Source of the DNA: Microcoleus sp. CSU_2_2
GTDB lineage: Bacteria; Cyanobacteriota; Cyanobacteriia; Cyanobacteriales; Microcoleaceae
Direction: 5' to 3'
Assembly (NCBI GenBank): GCA_012035135.1
Contig: JAAUPI010000015.1
Coordinates: forward strand, 1-42,105
Length of the DNA stretch: 42,105 nucleotides
Shown: positions 1 through 8,047 of the stretch, piece by piece
Layout of the letters: each line of letters opens with the position of its first letter
Position numbering within the stretch: position 1 is the stretch's first letter
Program-made: the position numbers and the translations under genes
Notes under the pieces: model-generated
The model's input: the letters and a program-made list of their open reading frames with translations, nothing else
The model's database searches: none
Told to the model about the DNA's origin: nothing

Positions 1-144
1 ATCCGGGTTTCCCATCCCCGTTATAATTGGTATGGTGCGTCGCTATGAGATCTCCCAATAGCAACGAGAGTTGTTCGTAGCGACGCACCCTACATTTACT
101 ACATTTACGAGATTATAAAAGGGGTAACTAACCCGGATTTGGTA
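1..144 (+). mobile_element. MITE-like element, copy A (left tip cut by window edge)
   Basis: One of three copies in this window (others at 12549-12655 and 41983-42105). The complete element would be about 150 bp, with termini TACCAAATCCGGGTT and its reverse complement (130-144), so the first six bases lie outside the window. The terminal inverted repeats extend imperfectly inward to a TTATAAT/ATTATAA pair. Inside is a perfect 12-bp inverted repeat, GGTGCGTCGCTA at 34-45 against 78-89, which would fold as a strong hairpin. The TA at both tips suggests a TA target duplication, as made by IS630/Tc1-type transposases, but that family link is inference. There is no coding capacity, so it is non-autonomous. 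Confidence 0.75.
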
Positions 145-147
145 TAA

Positions 148-285
148 TATAGCAATCGCCAAGGCGCTGGCGGACAGCCAGACGCCATAGAATACAAGGA
201 AAAAGCCGAAAAGCTGTCAGAATTCAAACAACTAGAAGATGAGGGAAAGGCAGCAACCGTTTCCCCATCTAAACGCATGAATTAA
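148..285 (+). pseudogene. C-terminal coding remnant abutting the MITE
   Basis: An open frame of 45 codons runs from the right tip of MITE copy A to a TAA at 283-285. It reads as a plausible soluble protein tail (…QPDAIEYKEKAEKLSEF…SKRMN) with a lysine/glutamate-rich helix, but it has no start codon because a TAA at 145-147 closes the frame at the repeat. I read it as the 3' end of a gene cut by the repeat insertion. The family is not recognised. Its last three bases overlap the 3' end of the convergent gene at 282-689. It could also be chance coding potential. Confidence 0.35.
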
Positions 286-689
286 CCAGCTAACACTTGC
301 TGCGGCGTAAATTCGCTAGCAGAAACAGGCAAGATCTGAATATGACAGCGGATCTCATCAGCATCGCCTGGTGCAGGATCTTCCTGAAGCAAAGTCCTGA
401 GAGCTTTAACAGTACGGATACGTGTCACTGTCAGAGAACCTGGGCCTGCTGTCACTGGAATTTCTTGGACTGGCAACACTTTTTCTAGCAGAATTTCTCC
501 CGTACCAAGCGGTAAATCTACTCCAACAACTTGAATAGTTTCCAGAAATTTCCAGTTAAACGGCGGTGTCGTTAAAGCCCGTTCGCTGACGCTGAAAACT
601 GCATCATAGGTCACCTGAATATTTACCTTTGCTACGCCGCCTTCGACAAAAGGAGTTAAAGTTAGGGTTTGGTTAGTAATCTGTGCCAT
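282..689 (-). CDS. hypothetical protein, 135 aa, beta-rich
   Basis: ATG at 687-689, preceded on the minus strand by a GAGG ribosome-binding site about 8 nt upstream (gaggaactaattATG). The product (starts MAQITNQTLTLTPFVEGG) has no signal peptide or membrane segment. It is rich in alternating hydrophobic and polar residues, as in a beta-sandwich (…KVNIQVTYDAVFSV…, …RCHIQILPVSASEF…). I do not recognise the family and assign no function. It stands alone: no gene follows it on the same strand, and its stop meets the remnant at 148-285. The upstream region holds short repeats rather than a clear promoter. Coding status rests on length, ribosome site and natural composition. Confidence 0.7.
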   Translation of the reverse strand: MAQITNQTLTLTPFVEGGVAKVNIQVTYDAVFSVSERALTTPPFNWKFLETIQVVGVDLPLGTGEILLEKVLPVQEIPVTAGPGSLTVTRIRTVKALRTLLQEDPAPGDADEIRCHIQILPVSASEFTPQQVLAG

Positions 690-756
690 AATTAGTTCCT
701 CGGTTTACATAAATACTTTCTAACCTCATTCGATAGTATGTTGACAGTCACTTTTT

Positions 757-785
757 TGTGTTAACTCATTTGTGTTAGCTCATTT
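757..785. repeat. two tandem 14-bp units
   Basis: TGTGTTAACTCATT at 757-770 is followed directly by TGTGTTAGCTCATT at 771-784 (one mismatch). It lies in the gene-free stretch 690-1108, between the divergent 135-aa gene and hemE, so it could be a regulator site or simply slippage. No function is shown. Confidence 0.55.
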
Positions 786-828
786 GAGTGACACTCCTGA
801 ACTTGTGGCGATAAGTTAATCTCATGTC

Positions 829-899
829 TGGTAATGGGTAATAGGTAATGGGTAATAGGTCTCGAATCGATCGCGAATTACCAATTACCAATTACCCGG
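829..899. repeat. short tandem repeats forming a potential hairpin
   Basis: The left arm consists of GGTAATG/GGTAATA units (829-859) and the right arm of ATTACCA units (877-896). The two arms are complementary, so a long imperfect hairpin can form around a loop containing CGATCGCG. This is the type of short tandemly repeated repetitive sequence known from filamentous cyanobacteria. The rest of the stretch 690-1108 shows nothing I can name. An open frame at 848-1030 is made largely of this repeat and is not called. Confidence 0.6.
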
Positions 900-1108
900 T
901 AGCCAAATATACATTTTCCCCCAAGTATCCGAAAGAGCCTAATTTACCGCCAGCCTCGCAACCAACAAGAACCCGACTCCAAAATCGAACTCAGCTACTG
1001 CCCTCATCTCTCAGACGTGCCCACCGATGAATTTTTTGTCAAAAAGGACGATCGCACAATGGTAAGCTACCAAAGGCATTGAAATACCTAAATCAGAGAA
1101 AAGTTAAA

Positions 1109-2173
1109 ATGTCATCATTAAATGAAGTTCCTTTGCTGTTGCGGGCAGCCCGTGGCGAAACTCTAGACCGCCCGCCTGTATGGATGATGCGCCAAGCCGG
1201 CCGCTACATGAAGGCTTATCGAGATTTGCGAGAAAAGTATCCATCCTTTCGCGAACGTTCCGAAATTCCAGAAGTTGCGATCGAAGTTTCTCTCCAGCCG
1301 TGGCGCGCATTTCAACCCGACGGCGTAATTCTGTTTTCCGATATTGTGACACCGATGCCTGGTTTGGGCATCGACATGGATATCGCCGAAGGTAAAGGCC
1401 CGATTATCCACGCACCGATCCGCACTCAGCAGCAAATCGACGCGCTACAACCGCTGAACCCCGAAGAAAGCTTGCCGTTTATCAAAACTATCCTCAAATC
1501 CCTGCGCCAGGAAGTCGGCAACAAATCCACCGTACTCGGTTTTGTCGGCGCGCCCTGGACGCTGGCCGCCTACGCCGTTGAGGGCAAAGGTTCTAAGGAT
1601 TATGCGATTATCAAAAACATGGCATTTTCCGATCCAACTTTACTGCATCAGTTGCTCTCAAAATTCGCCGATGCGATCGCAGTTTATGTCCGCTACCAAA
1701 TCGACTGCGGCGCCCAAGTAGTGCAAATGTTCGATTCCTGGGCGGGACAACTTTCCCCCCAAGACTATGACACTTTTGCTTTACCTTACCAAAAACAAGT
1801 ATTCGAGCAAGTCAAAAAAACCCATCCCGACACACCGCTAATTCTGTTAGTCAGTGGTAGTGCGGGCATCCTCGAACGCATGAGTAAATCCGGTGCGGAT
1901 ATTGTCAGCGTTGATTGGACGGTTGACATGGCTGATGCACGCCAACGTTTGGGCCCTAACATGAACGTTCAGGGAAATCTCGATCCGGGTGTGTTGTTTG
2001 GTTCGCAAGCATTTATTCGCGATCGAATTCTCGATACTATTCGTAAAGCCGGCCATCGCGGACACATCCTGAATTTGGGACACGGCGTATTACCGGGAAC
2101 TCCCGAAGACAACGTGCGTTTCTTCTTTGAAACAGCAAAACAAGCTGACAAATTGCTGGCAGTTGCTGCTTGA
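1109..2173 (+). CDS. hemE: uroporphyrinogen decarboxylase HemE
   Basis: Decarboxylates the four acetate side chains of uroporphyrinogen III to give coproporphyrinogen III, in the cytosolic heme and chlorophyll pathway. The 354-aa product has the family's usual length. The N-terminal signature [13 protein letters not shown] (about residues 21-33) carries the substrate-binding arginines, and [12 protein letters not shown] is the second family signature. The C-terminus has the expected [13 protein letters not shown]. An in-frame ATG at 1079 would add ten residues, but ATG 1109 gives the N-terminus normal for cyanobacterial HemE (M[16 protein letters not shown]). It is monocistronic here; the flanking genes are unrelated, as is common for hemE in cyanobacteria. 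Confidence 0.97.
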   Translation: MSSLNEVPLLLRAARGETLDRPPVWMMRQAGRYMKAYRDLREKYPSFRERSEIPEVAIEVSLQPWRAFQPDGVILFSDIVTPMPGLGIDMDIAEGKGPIIHAPIRTQQQIDALQPLNPEESLPFIKTILKSLRQEVGNKSTVLGFVGAPWTLAAYAVEGKGSKDYAIIKNMAFSDPTLLHQLLSKFADAIAVYVRYQIDCGAQVVQMFDSWAGQLSPQDYDTFALPYQKQVFEQVKKTHPDTPLILLVSGSAGILERMSKSGADIVSVDWTVDMADARQRLGPNMNVQGNLDPGVLFGSQAFIRDRILDTIRKAGHRGHILNLGHGVLPGTPEDNVRFFFETAKQADKLLAVAA

Positions 2174-2230
2174 ATTCGATCGGGTGGCGATTATATAATC
2201 GCCTCAAATCCGGTTAATTCCATATTCGTA

Positions 2231-2408
2231 GGGACACGGCATTGCCGTTTCATCCGGCCGAAAAAAGGACACGGCATTGCCGTTTCATCGGCCGAAAAAA
2301 GGACGCGGCATTGCCGTTTCCCTACCGTCGAAAAAGGACGGGGCAATGCCGTTTCCCTACCGTCGAAAAAAGACGGGGCAATGCCGTTTCCCTACCATAG
2401 AAAAAGCG
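2231..2408. repeat. five tandem ~35-bp units with internal palindrome
   Basis: Five head-to-tail units, each built around GGCATTGCC or its complement GGCAATGCC and ending in CGAAAAA(A). Units 1-2 read GGACACGGCATTGCCGTTTC; units 3-5 drift to GACGGGGCAATGCC and gain CCCTACC. Each unit contains a short hairpin. The GGGACACGGCATTGCC core resembles dispersed palindromic repeats found throughout cyanobacterial genomes; a related one lies at 12660-12718. The array ends about 25 bp before the next gene, so it forms that gene's 5' region. There are no unique spacers, so it is not a CRISPR array. Confidence 0.75.
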
Positions 2409-2433
2409 TCAAATCCTCATTTTTTCCCTGTAA

Positions 2434-3417
2434 ATGAACGCCAAAAAAATTTTCATAACGGGTGCAAGTGGGTGCATCGGTCACTATATGACCGAAACAT
2501 TGATTCAACAAACGAATCACGAACTTTACTTGTTAGTTCGCAATCCCGAAAAGTTAAAATTTGACTGGCAAGCGCGCGACGGTATTCATATATTGCAAGG
2601 CGATATGCGAGAGGTCGATCGATATGCCGAACTTTTACAAGAAATGAATGTGGCAATTTTAGCTGCAACTGCTTGGGGAGGAACTCAAGAAGTTTTTGAT
2701 GTTAATGTTCAAAAAACTCTCCGCTTGATTCAGTTACTTTCACCACAAACTTGTCAACAAGTAATTTATTTCTCCACGGCTAGCATTCTCGGCAGAGATA
2801 ACAATTTGCTCAAAGAAGCAGGAGAACTGGGAACTGATTATATTCGATCGAAATACGACTGCATGGTGCAATTATCGGGATTGACGAATGTGCCTCCGAT
2901 TACTGCACTTTATCCAACTTTGGTTTTGGGAGGAGATGCCCAAAAACCAGTTTCTCACTTGTCGTCGGGCATTCCACAAGTGGCAAAATGGATTAGTTTG
3001 ATTCGGTGGTTGAAGGCAGATGGAAGTTTTCACTTAATCCACGGGGCAGATATTGCTAAAGTAGTACATTATTTAGTCGATCGTCCGCCAGCTTCCGATG
3101 AAACGCGACATTTTGTACTCGGAAGTCCGCCGATTACCGCCAACGAAGCCGTAGAACAAGCTTGTGCGTATTTGAATAAAAAAATATTCTTTCGGATTAC
3201 TCTGTCTCCTGGGCTGGCCGATTTCTTTATTTGGCTGTTCCGAATTCAAGTAGCTGCTTGGGATCGATTTTGCATCAGCTACCGCCATTTTACCTATCAA
3301 AATTTTGTGAATCCCGAAATCATCGGACAGCAGAGTTACTGTGGCACAATTGCCGATATGTTAAAAACTAGCGGGATTCCGGGAAAAGAAATTAAACAGT
3401 TGACAGTTGACAGTTGA
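2434..3417 (+). CDS. NAD(P)-dependent epimerase/dehydratase-like (SDR) protein
   Basis: Extended short-chain dehydrogenase fold. The nucleotide-binding loop GASGCIG is at residues 10-16, an acidic D57 follows the third strand (LQGDMRE), the serine region FSTAS is at about 113-117, and the catalytic pair Y136-x-x-x-K140 lies in YIRSK. At 327 aa the length fits NAD-dependent epimerase/dehydratases. The substrate cannot be read from sequence; candidates are a sugar nucleotide or a 3-hydroxy-acyl or terpenoid group. ATG 2434 follows the tandem repeat closely and has no strong ribosome site. The last codons (…VDS-stop) are formed by a TTGACAG heptamer repeat, so the native C-terminus may have been altered slightly. 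Confidence 0.85.
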   Translation: MNAKKIFITGASGCIGHYMTETLIQQTNHELYLLVRNPEKLKFDWQARDGIHILQGDMREVDRYAELLQEMNVAILAATAWGGTQEVFDVNVQKTLRLIQLLSPQTCQQVIYFSTASILGRDNNLLKEAGELGTDYIRSKYDCMVQLSGLTNVPPITALYPTLVLGGDAQKPVSHLSSGIPQVAKWISLIRWLKADGSFHLIHGADIAKVVHYLVDRPPASDETRHFVLGSPPITANEAVEQACAYLNKKIFFRITLSPGLADFFIWLFRIQVAAWDRFCISYRHFTYQNFVNPEIIGQQSYCGTIADMLKTSGIPGKEIKQLTVDS

Positions 3418-3420
3418 CAG
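3400..3420 (+). repeat. TTGACAG heptamer array (3 units)
   Basis: Three perfect copies of TTGACAG. The array begins inside the preceding reading frame and supplies its stop codon (GTTGACAGTTGA reads V-D-S-stop). The same heptamer forms a longer array at 7880-7912. Confidence 0.8.
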
Positions 3421-3634
3421 CGAAAATCCGATCTGGGTTTTTGCTGTTCATTTTGCAATGTCAATTGTCCTTTGTTAAAAGTTAAATTGAGAATCTTTTT
3501 ATTTTTAAAAGGAGATTATCGCCGATCGAGTCTCAAATACGATAAGATGTCAGCGTTAGGTCTTGAGGGCCGATCGAACTCTCAACTCGCCAGCCCGATC
3601 GCAAGTCTTTTACTGATGTGAGGTTTAACATACG

Positions 3635-5229
3635 ATGCGAGTTTTACTGGTTTATCCCCTGTTTCCGAAAACATTTTGGTCTTACGAGAAAATCCTCGAA
3701 TTAGTCGATCGCAAAGTGCTACTACCACCGCTGGGTTTGGTAACGGTAGCAGCTATTTTACCTCAAGAATGGGAATTTAAGTTAGTCGATCACAACATCA
3801 GACAAATCACAGAAGCAGAATGGGAGTGGGCCGAACTCGTCATTCTATCAGCAATGATCGTTCAAAAACAAGATTTGCTAGACATCATTCGCGAAGCTAA
3901 ACGGCGCGGTAAATCAGTTGCTTGCGGCGGCCCCTACCCAACTTCCGTACCCGAAGAACCTCAAGCAGCGGGCATAGATTATCTGATTCTCGACGAAGGC
4001 GAAATCACCTTGCCAATGTTCGTAGAAGCGGTACAGCGGGGCGAAAAAAGTGGAATGTATCGATCGGACGGCGTAAAACCCGATGTTACCACAACCCCAG
4101 TTCCCCGCTTCGATTTACTCGAACTAGGCGCCTACGATTCGATGTCAATTCAATTTTCTAGGGGCTGTCCTTTCCAGTGCGAATTCTGCGACATCATCGT
4201 CCTCTACGGCCGCAAACCTCGCACCAAAACACCCCAACAATTGATAGCAGAATTAGACTGTCTCTACAACTTGGGCTGGCGGCGCGGCGTGTTCATGGTA
4301 GACGACAACTTTATCGGCAACAAACGCAGCGTTAAACTCTTGCTAAAAGACCTACAAATTTGGCAAGAATCACACAAATTCCCGTTCACTTTCAACACAG
4401 AAGCATCCATCGATTTAGCGCAAGACCAAGAATTGATGGAAATGATGGTAGCTTGCAATTTCAATGCAGTGTTTCTAGGGATTGAAACTCCCGATGAAGA
4501 AAGCCTGCAAATGACGAAGAAATTCCAAAATACCCGCAATTCCCTGATCGAATCCGTAGAGTTAATTGCGAAAACTGGCTTGCGAGTCATGGCCGGCTTT
4601 ATCATCGGATTCGACGGCGAAAAACCGGCGCCGGTCAGCGAATTGTCAAGTTTGCCGAAGCAGCAGCAATTCCGAGTACAACATTTGGAATGCTGCAAGC
4701 TTTGCCGCATACTGCTTTATCGCACAGACTGGAAAAAGAAGGGCGGTTGCGTGGCAAATCGGGCAACCTCAACCAGACTACTTTGATGAACTTTATTCCG
4801 ACGCGGCCTTTAGAAGATATTGCCCGCGAATATGTCGAGGCATTTTGCGAAGTGTACGATGCTGAGAAATATTTAGACCGGACTTATCGCCATTTCTTAA
4901 TGTTAGGTGCACCGACAGCAAATATACCTGCTAGAGTCCCTAGTTGGATCGATTTGCGAGCACTGCTAACTGTGGTTTGGCGCCAAGGAGTCAAGCGCAG
5001 CACTCGTTGGAAGTTTTGGCATCATTTGTTCAGCATTCTCAAGCGCAATCCTGCGGTTTGGGATCATTATTTGACGGTGTGCGCTCACAACGAGCATTTT
5101 CTGGAATACCGTCAGATTGTGCGGGATGAAATCGAAGCTCAATTAGCCGAGTTTTTGGCAGATGAAACTCAACACGCACAGCAAGAAGCAGTGCCGGTTG
5201 TTGAGGAAAAACAAGTGCAAGCTGTTTAA
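3635..5229 (+). pseudogene. B12-binding-domain radical SAM protein, single-base frameshift
   Basis: The two halves of one gene are in different frames. Residues 1-165 form a cobalamin-binding-like Rossmann domain (MRVLLVYPLFP…). The radical SAM cluster motif is C178-x-x-x-C182-x-x-C185 (RGCPFQCEFC), followed by the usual EASIDLA and FLGIETPDEESL segments. At 4625-4628 the reading must shift: after GFIIGFDGEKP the other frame continues with GAGQRIVKFAEAAAIPSTTF and runs to the stop at 5229 with the C-terminal domain (…FIPTRPLEDIAREYVEAF…). Restoring one G in CCGGCGCC gives 531 aa, a normal length for this family of methyltransferase-like enzymes of uncertain substrate. As written, the first frame ends at 4786. 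It may be a real mutation or a consensus error. Confidence 0.85.
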
Positions 5230-5240
5230 AGGCTATTAGC

Positions 5241-5344
5241 TATAGCAATCCTAAATCATTTGTGAATTTCTTACTCCCTCCGCTTAATAAGGAGAAGGTT
5301 GGGGTGGGGTAAAAAACTTTACAACTCCTGAAAGGACTGCTATA
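5241..5344. mobile_element. candidate 104-bp MITE
   Basis: Terminal inverted repeats TATAGCAATCCT (5241-5252) and AGGACTGCTATA (5333-5344) match in 11 of 12 positions. The inside is non-coding, with a G-rich run (GGTTGGGGTGGGG). It is part of the gene-free stretch 5230-5582. Such TATAGCA-ended elements are common in filamentous cyanobacteria to my knowledge; this single copy alone does not prove mobility. Confidence 0.45.
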
Positions 5345-5351
5345 TAACCTT

Positions 5352-5370
5352 AGGTGCGCACTGCGCACCT
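5352..5370. repeat. perfect palindrome, 9-bp arms
   Basis: AGGTGCGCA, one base, then TGCGCACCT. A strong hairpin with no T-tract, so it is not a standard terminator. It lies between the radical SAM gene and tnpB. Confidence 0.6.
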
Positions 5371-5524
5371 TATGAGTTTATCAAAAGTCGCTGAAAAACC
5401 CCATCCTCGCGAAGTGGAGTAACAGCGAAGCGCATTACGTAGCGTAGCCGGTTGGGGATGTAAAGCGCGTGGATTGTAGCGCAGCGAAAATCCACTTACC
5501 TCTGAGAACTTTTCTAAGATGCAA

Positions 5525-5552
5525 TTGATTTTACCAAATATTCAGTTATGAT
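5525..5552 (+). promoter_or_regulatory. candidate sigma-70 promoter for tnpB
   Basis: TTGATT (5525-5530), a 16-bp spacer and TATGAT (5547-5552) lie 30 bp upstream of the tnpB GTG. The TTGAT at 5525-5529 is also the kind of target motif that flanks the left end of IS200/IS605 elements, so the element's left end may lie at about 5530. Both readings are tentative. Confidence 0.4.
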
Positions 5553-5582
5553 ATAAGAGCCTCAAGCAAGGAAACTAAAGTA

Positions 5583-6821
5583 GTGGAAAAAGCCTTTCGA
5601 TACAGATTTTACCCAACACCGGAACAGGAAACCCTGCTGCGGAAAACGGTAGGGTGTGTTCGTCTGGTATACAACAAGGCTTTGGCGTTCCGCACTGAGG
5701 CTTTTTACGACCAAAACACTCGTGTAGGCTATAATGAAACCTCCGCAAAGCTTACAGGTTGGAAACAACTCAAAGAGTTGCAATTCCTGAACGAAGTGTC
5801 GTCTGTGCCTTTGCAACAAGCATTGAGACACTTGCAAACAGCATTTGCCAACTTCTTTGAGAAACGAGCATCTTATCCGAATTTCAAAAAGAAGCTCCGT
5901 GGCGGCTCTGCCACTTTCACAAAGTCTGCATTCAAGTTTAAAGGAGGTCAGGTATTCATTGCCAAATGCACTGAATTTCTAGATATTCGTTGGTCGCGCC
6001 AACTCCCCAAGAATGCTGACCCATCGAGCATCACAATTAAGCTGGCCCCTTCAGGAAAGTGGTTTGTATCGCTCTTGTGCGATGTGAAAATAATCCCCAA
6101 TCCGAAAACCGACAAACAAGTTGGAGTGGATCTGGGGATTTCTGCTTTGGCTATAACTAGCAATGGAGATAAATTCAATAACCCAAAGTCGCTCAAGAAA
6201 GCCCAGAAAAAACTGCGACGCTTGAACAAGGCATTGGCACGCAAGCATCAAGGCTCTAACAATCGATACAAGGCACGGTTGAAAGTTGCCGCATGTCACG
6301 AGAAAGTGGCTAATATTCGTCAAGATAACCAGCACAAAATAACGTCTCAATTGGTACGCGAAAACCAAGTAATAGCGATTGAGTCGTTGAATGTCAAAGG
6401 TATGTTGAAGAATCACAAATTAGCTCAGGCTATCTCTGATGCTGGGTGGGGCGAAATTGAACGTCAGTTAAAATATAAAACTGACTGGTACGGGCGCGAT
6501 TTGGCTCAAATAGATCGGTGGTTTCCGTCCTCAAAGCGATGTAGCAACTGCGGGCATATTGTGCCTAAAATGCCATTAAAGATCCGGGAATGGGATTGTC
6601 CAGAATGTGGGGCACACCACGATCGTGATGAAAATGCAGGAAAGAATCTTTTAGCCGTGGGACTCACGGTGTTAGCCTGTGGAGCGACCGTAAGACCAAA
6701 ATCCGTTAAGGGTGGCGGCGGGTGCCTTGAAGCAGGAAGTAACAGTAGCGATGCTGTAAAGACTCGGAAGCAACGCAAACGTTCTGGGGAATCCCCCACC
6801 TCTTTCACCTGCTGCCCGTAG
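5583..6821 (+). CDS. tnpB: TnpB (IS605/IS1341-type OrfB), RNA-guided nuclease family
   Basis: 412 aa, GTG start at 5583 giving the typical N-terminus (MEKAFRYRFYPTPEQETLLRKT). The RuvC-like catalytic residues look intact: D183 in GVDLGIS, E267 in IAIESLN, and the DRD of HHDRDENAGKNL (D347/D349). The four-cysteine zinc finger C320-x-x-C323…C339-x-x-C342 sits in between. Characterised TnpBs are nucleases guided by an RNA from the element's right end. No tnpA (Y1 transposase) is present, so this is a tnpB-only element that would need TnpA in trans to move. The last ~45 residues (after ATVRPKS) are low-complexity and overlap the predicted right-end RNA, as is usual. No frameshift is seen. Confidence 0.92.
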   Translation: MEKAFRYRFYPTPEQETLLRKTVGCVRLVYNKALAFRTEAFYDQNTRVGYNETSAKLTGWKQLKELQFLNEVSSVPLQQALRHLQTAFANFFEKRASYPNFKKKLRGGSATFTKSAFKFKGGQVFIAKCTEFLDIRWSRQLPKNADPSSITIKLAPSGKWFVSLLCDVKIIPNPKTDKQVGVDLGISALAITSNGDKFNNPKSLKKAQKKLRRLNKALARKHQGSNNRYKARLKVAACHEKVANIRQDNQHKITSQLVRENQVIAIESLNVKGMLKNHKLAQAISDAGWGEIERQLKYKTDWYGRDLAQIDRWFPSSKRCSNCGHIVPKMPLKIREWDCPECGAHHDRDENAGKNLLAVGLTVLACGATVRPKSVKGGGGCLEAGSNSSDAVKTRKQRKRSGESPTSFTCCP

Positions 6822-6851
6822 GGCGAAGGTTTAGGTGGGGGAGGATGTCAA
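6793..6851 (+). ncRNA. predicted right end and reRNA (omegaRNA) 3' part of the tnpB element
   Basis: The 3' end of tnpB and the bases after it form a hairpin: CCCCCACCT (6793-6801) pairs with AGGTGGGGG (6833-6841), with an inner GCCC-GTA-GGGC stem at 6814-6824, followed by AGGATGTCAA. This matches the right-end layout of IS605-group elements, where the guide RNA scaffold ends at the element boundary and the guide is read from flanking DNA. On that model the guide would begin at about 6852 (tagctcctcgcatcagttgt). The 5' end of the RNA, inside tnpB, cannot be set by eye. Between this and the next gene (6852-7114) I see only the 20-bp repeat below and a leader. Confidence 0.45.
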
Positions 6852-6871
6852 TAGCTCCTCGCATCAGTTGT

Positions 6872-6911
6872 CAGTGCGAGTATCTTGCTCGCAGTGTGAG
6901 CGTCTCGCTCA
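6872..6911. repeat. two 20-bp GC-rich tandem units
   Basis: CAGTGCGAGTATCTTGCTCG followed directly by CAGTGTGAGCGTCTCGCTCA. Each unit can fold (GCGAG…CTCGC or TGAGC…GCTCA). It sits just beyond the predicted tnpB element end. Confidence 0.6.
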
Positions 6912-7114
6912 ACCTTTTTTGAATCATAATGGTAGAAATTTCGGACTAAAGCGTGCAGGGGAACCGCCTGATGACCAATCCTAGTAACGCTTCAGTGGTC
7001 TTTCGGCTGTGACTACTGTTACAAATGCTTTCATAAGTCAAGTTATGCTATTGAAGGGTTTGTTCGATCGCGATCGACAACTATTGATTTTTCACTGGTC
7101 AGGAGGAAACTCCC

Positions 7115-7879
7115 TTGCCACATCCCCAACCCGAGCAATTGGCCTGTATGAGAGGAGAGTGCACAATGAAGCAGGATTCTACTGAATATCAAACTATTGA
7201 AGCTGCTGACGAGCTTTGGTGCCCAGATGGGAGATTCGGCCAGCTAGAAAGTGAAGTTGCGGATGCAGCCGAGGAAGTTGAGCCGACTTGGTTTCGCACT
7301 CATTTTGAAGACAGCATGGAGATGTATGCGGATGCTGACACTGTGGCTAAGCATTTGAACAATCACAAAAGTTGGTTTTGTCAGTGCGCTTCGCCGATGA
7401 AGGCCGAACCGATCGGAGAAAATGGCTATGATTTATTAATCGGTCGTTTTGGTGCTTTCGGCTACCGCGTTGAAGCACGAATTGGTTTAGAACTGCTCCC
7501 TCCTGATGCAGAAGGCTGCTATTTGATTAGGACAATTCCGGTTCCGAACTATACGCCACCTGGATATGAAGTTGATTTTTGTTCGGCGATGAATTTGGTT
7601 GAAATACCTGTTGACGAGTTTGCCACAGATTGGCCGAGTTCGGAGCGTTCTAAGTTGCCACCTGTAATTACCAGTGCTTCGTGGAAGCTGGATTTGGCAG
7701 TAGGAGTTCGCTTTCCCAAGTTTATTCGATCGATGTCTCAATCTTTAATTCAAAAAACGGGCGATCGACTTTTGGAAAATATTATCAAACAAGTTAACCG
7801 CCGCTTAACTTATAAAACTCAGCTTGTTTTTCATGAAAGTTTGGGAATTCCTTTTCCTCAAAAGCATAAGAAACATTAA
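7115..7879 (+). CDS. DUF1997 family protein
   Basis: 254 aa if translation begins at TTG 7115, which sits 8 nt after a perfect AGGAGG (7101-7106). An alternative ATG at 7166 also has a GGAGAG at a suitable distance and would give 237 aa; the conserved part begins only at about residue 61 (TWFRTHFEDSMEMYA), so both are possible. The core with CASPMKAEPIGENGY, LIGRFGAFGYRVEARIGLELLPP and VPNYTPPGYEVDFCS fits the DUF1997 family of cyanobacteria and plastid lineages, which has no settled function as far as I know. There is no signal peptide or membrane segment. It is a single gene ending at a heptamer array. Confidence 0.8.
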   Translation: MPHPQPEQLACMRGECTMKQDSTEYQTIEAADELWCPDGRFGQLESEVADAAEEVEPTWFRTHFEDSMEMYADADTVAKHLNNHKSWFCQCASPMKAEPIGENGYDLLIGRFGAFGYRVEARIGLELLPPDAEGCYLIRTIPVPNYTPPGYEVDFCSAMNLVEIPVDEFATDWPSSERSKLPPVITSASWKLDLAVGVRFPKFIRSMSQSLIQKTGDRLLENIIKQVNRRLTYKTQLVFHESLGIPFPQKHKKH

Positions 7880-7912
7880 TTGACAGTTGACAGTTGACAG
7901 TTGACAGTTGAC
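7880..7912 (+). repeat. TTGACAG heptamer array (4.7 units)
   Basis: Four perfect TTGACAG copies plus TTGAC, starting one base after the DUF1997 stop codon. Same heptamer as at 3400-3420: a short tandemly repeated sequence placed at the 3' end of a gene in both cases. Confidence 0.8.
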
Positions 7913-8047
7913 TCATAACTTCTCGATCGAGTGTCCGAGATCACAAGGTAGTCCGATCGCCCTCACTGCCAAAAAGCATAAAGTTATGTAAACATAACTA
8001 ACATAACTAAAGAGTTTTCAAATAGCTCTTGGCATATGTAGAAACTT

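Noticed and set aside
848-1030. 60-codon open frame upstream of hemE
   Set aside because: Half of it is repeat sequence, with no ribosome site and no recognisable protein features.
2231-2408. Possible CRISPR array
   Set aside because: Units are directly adjacent and vary throughout; there are no unique spacers between constant repeats.
2277-2564. 95-codon open frame overlapping the SDR start
   Set aside because: It reads the tandem repeat and then the SDR gene out of frame.
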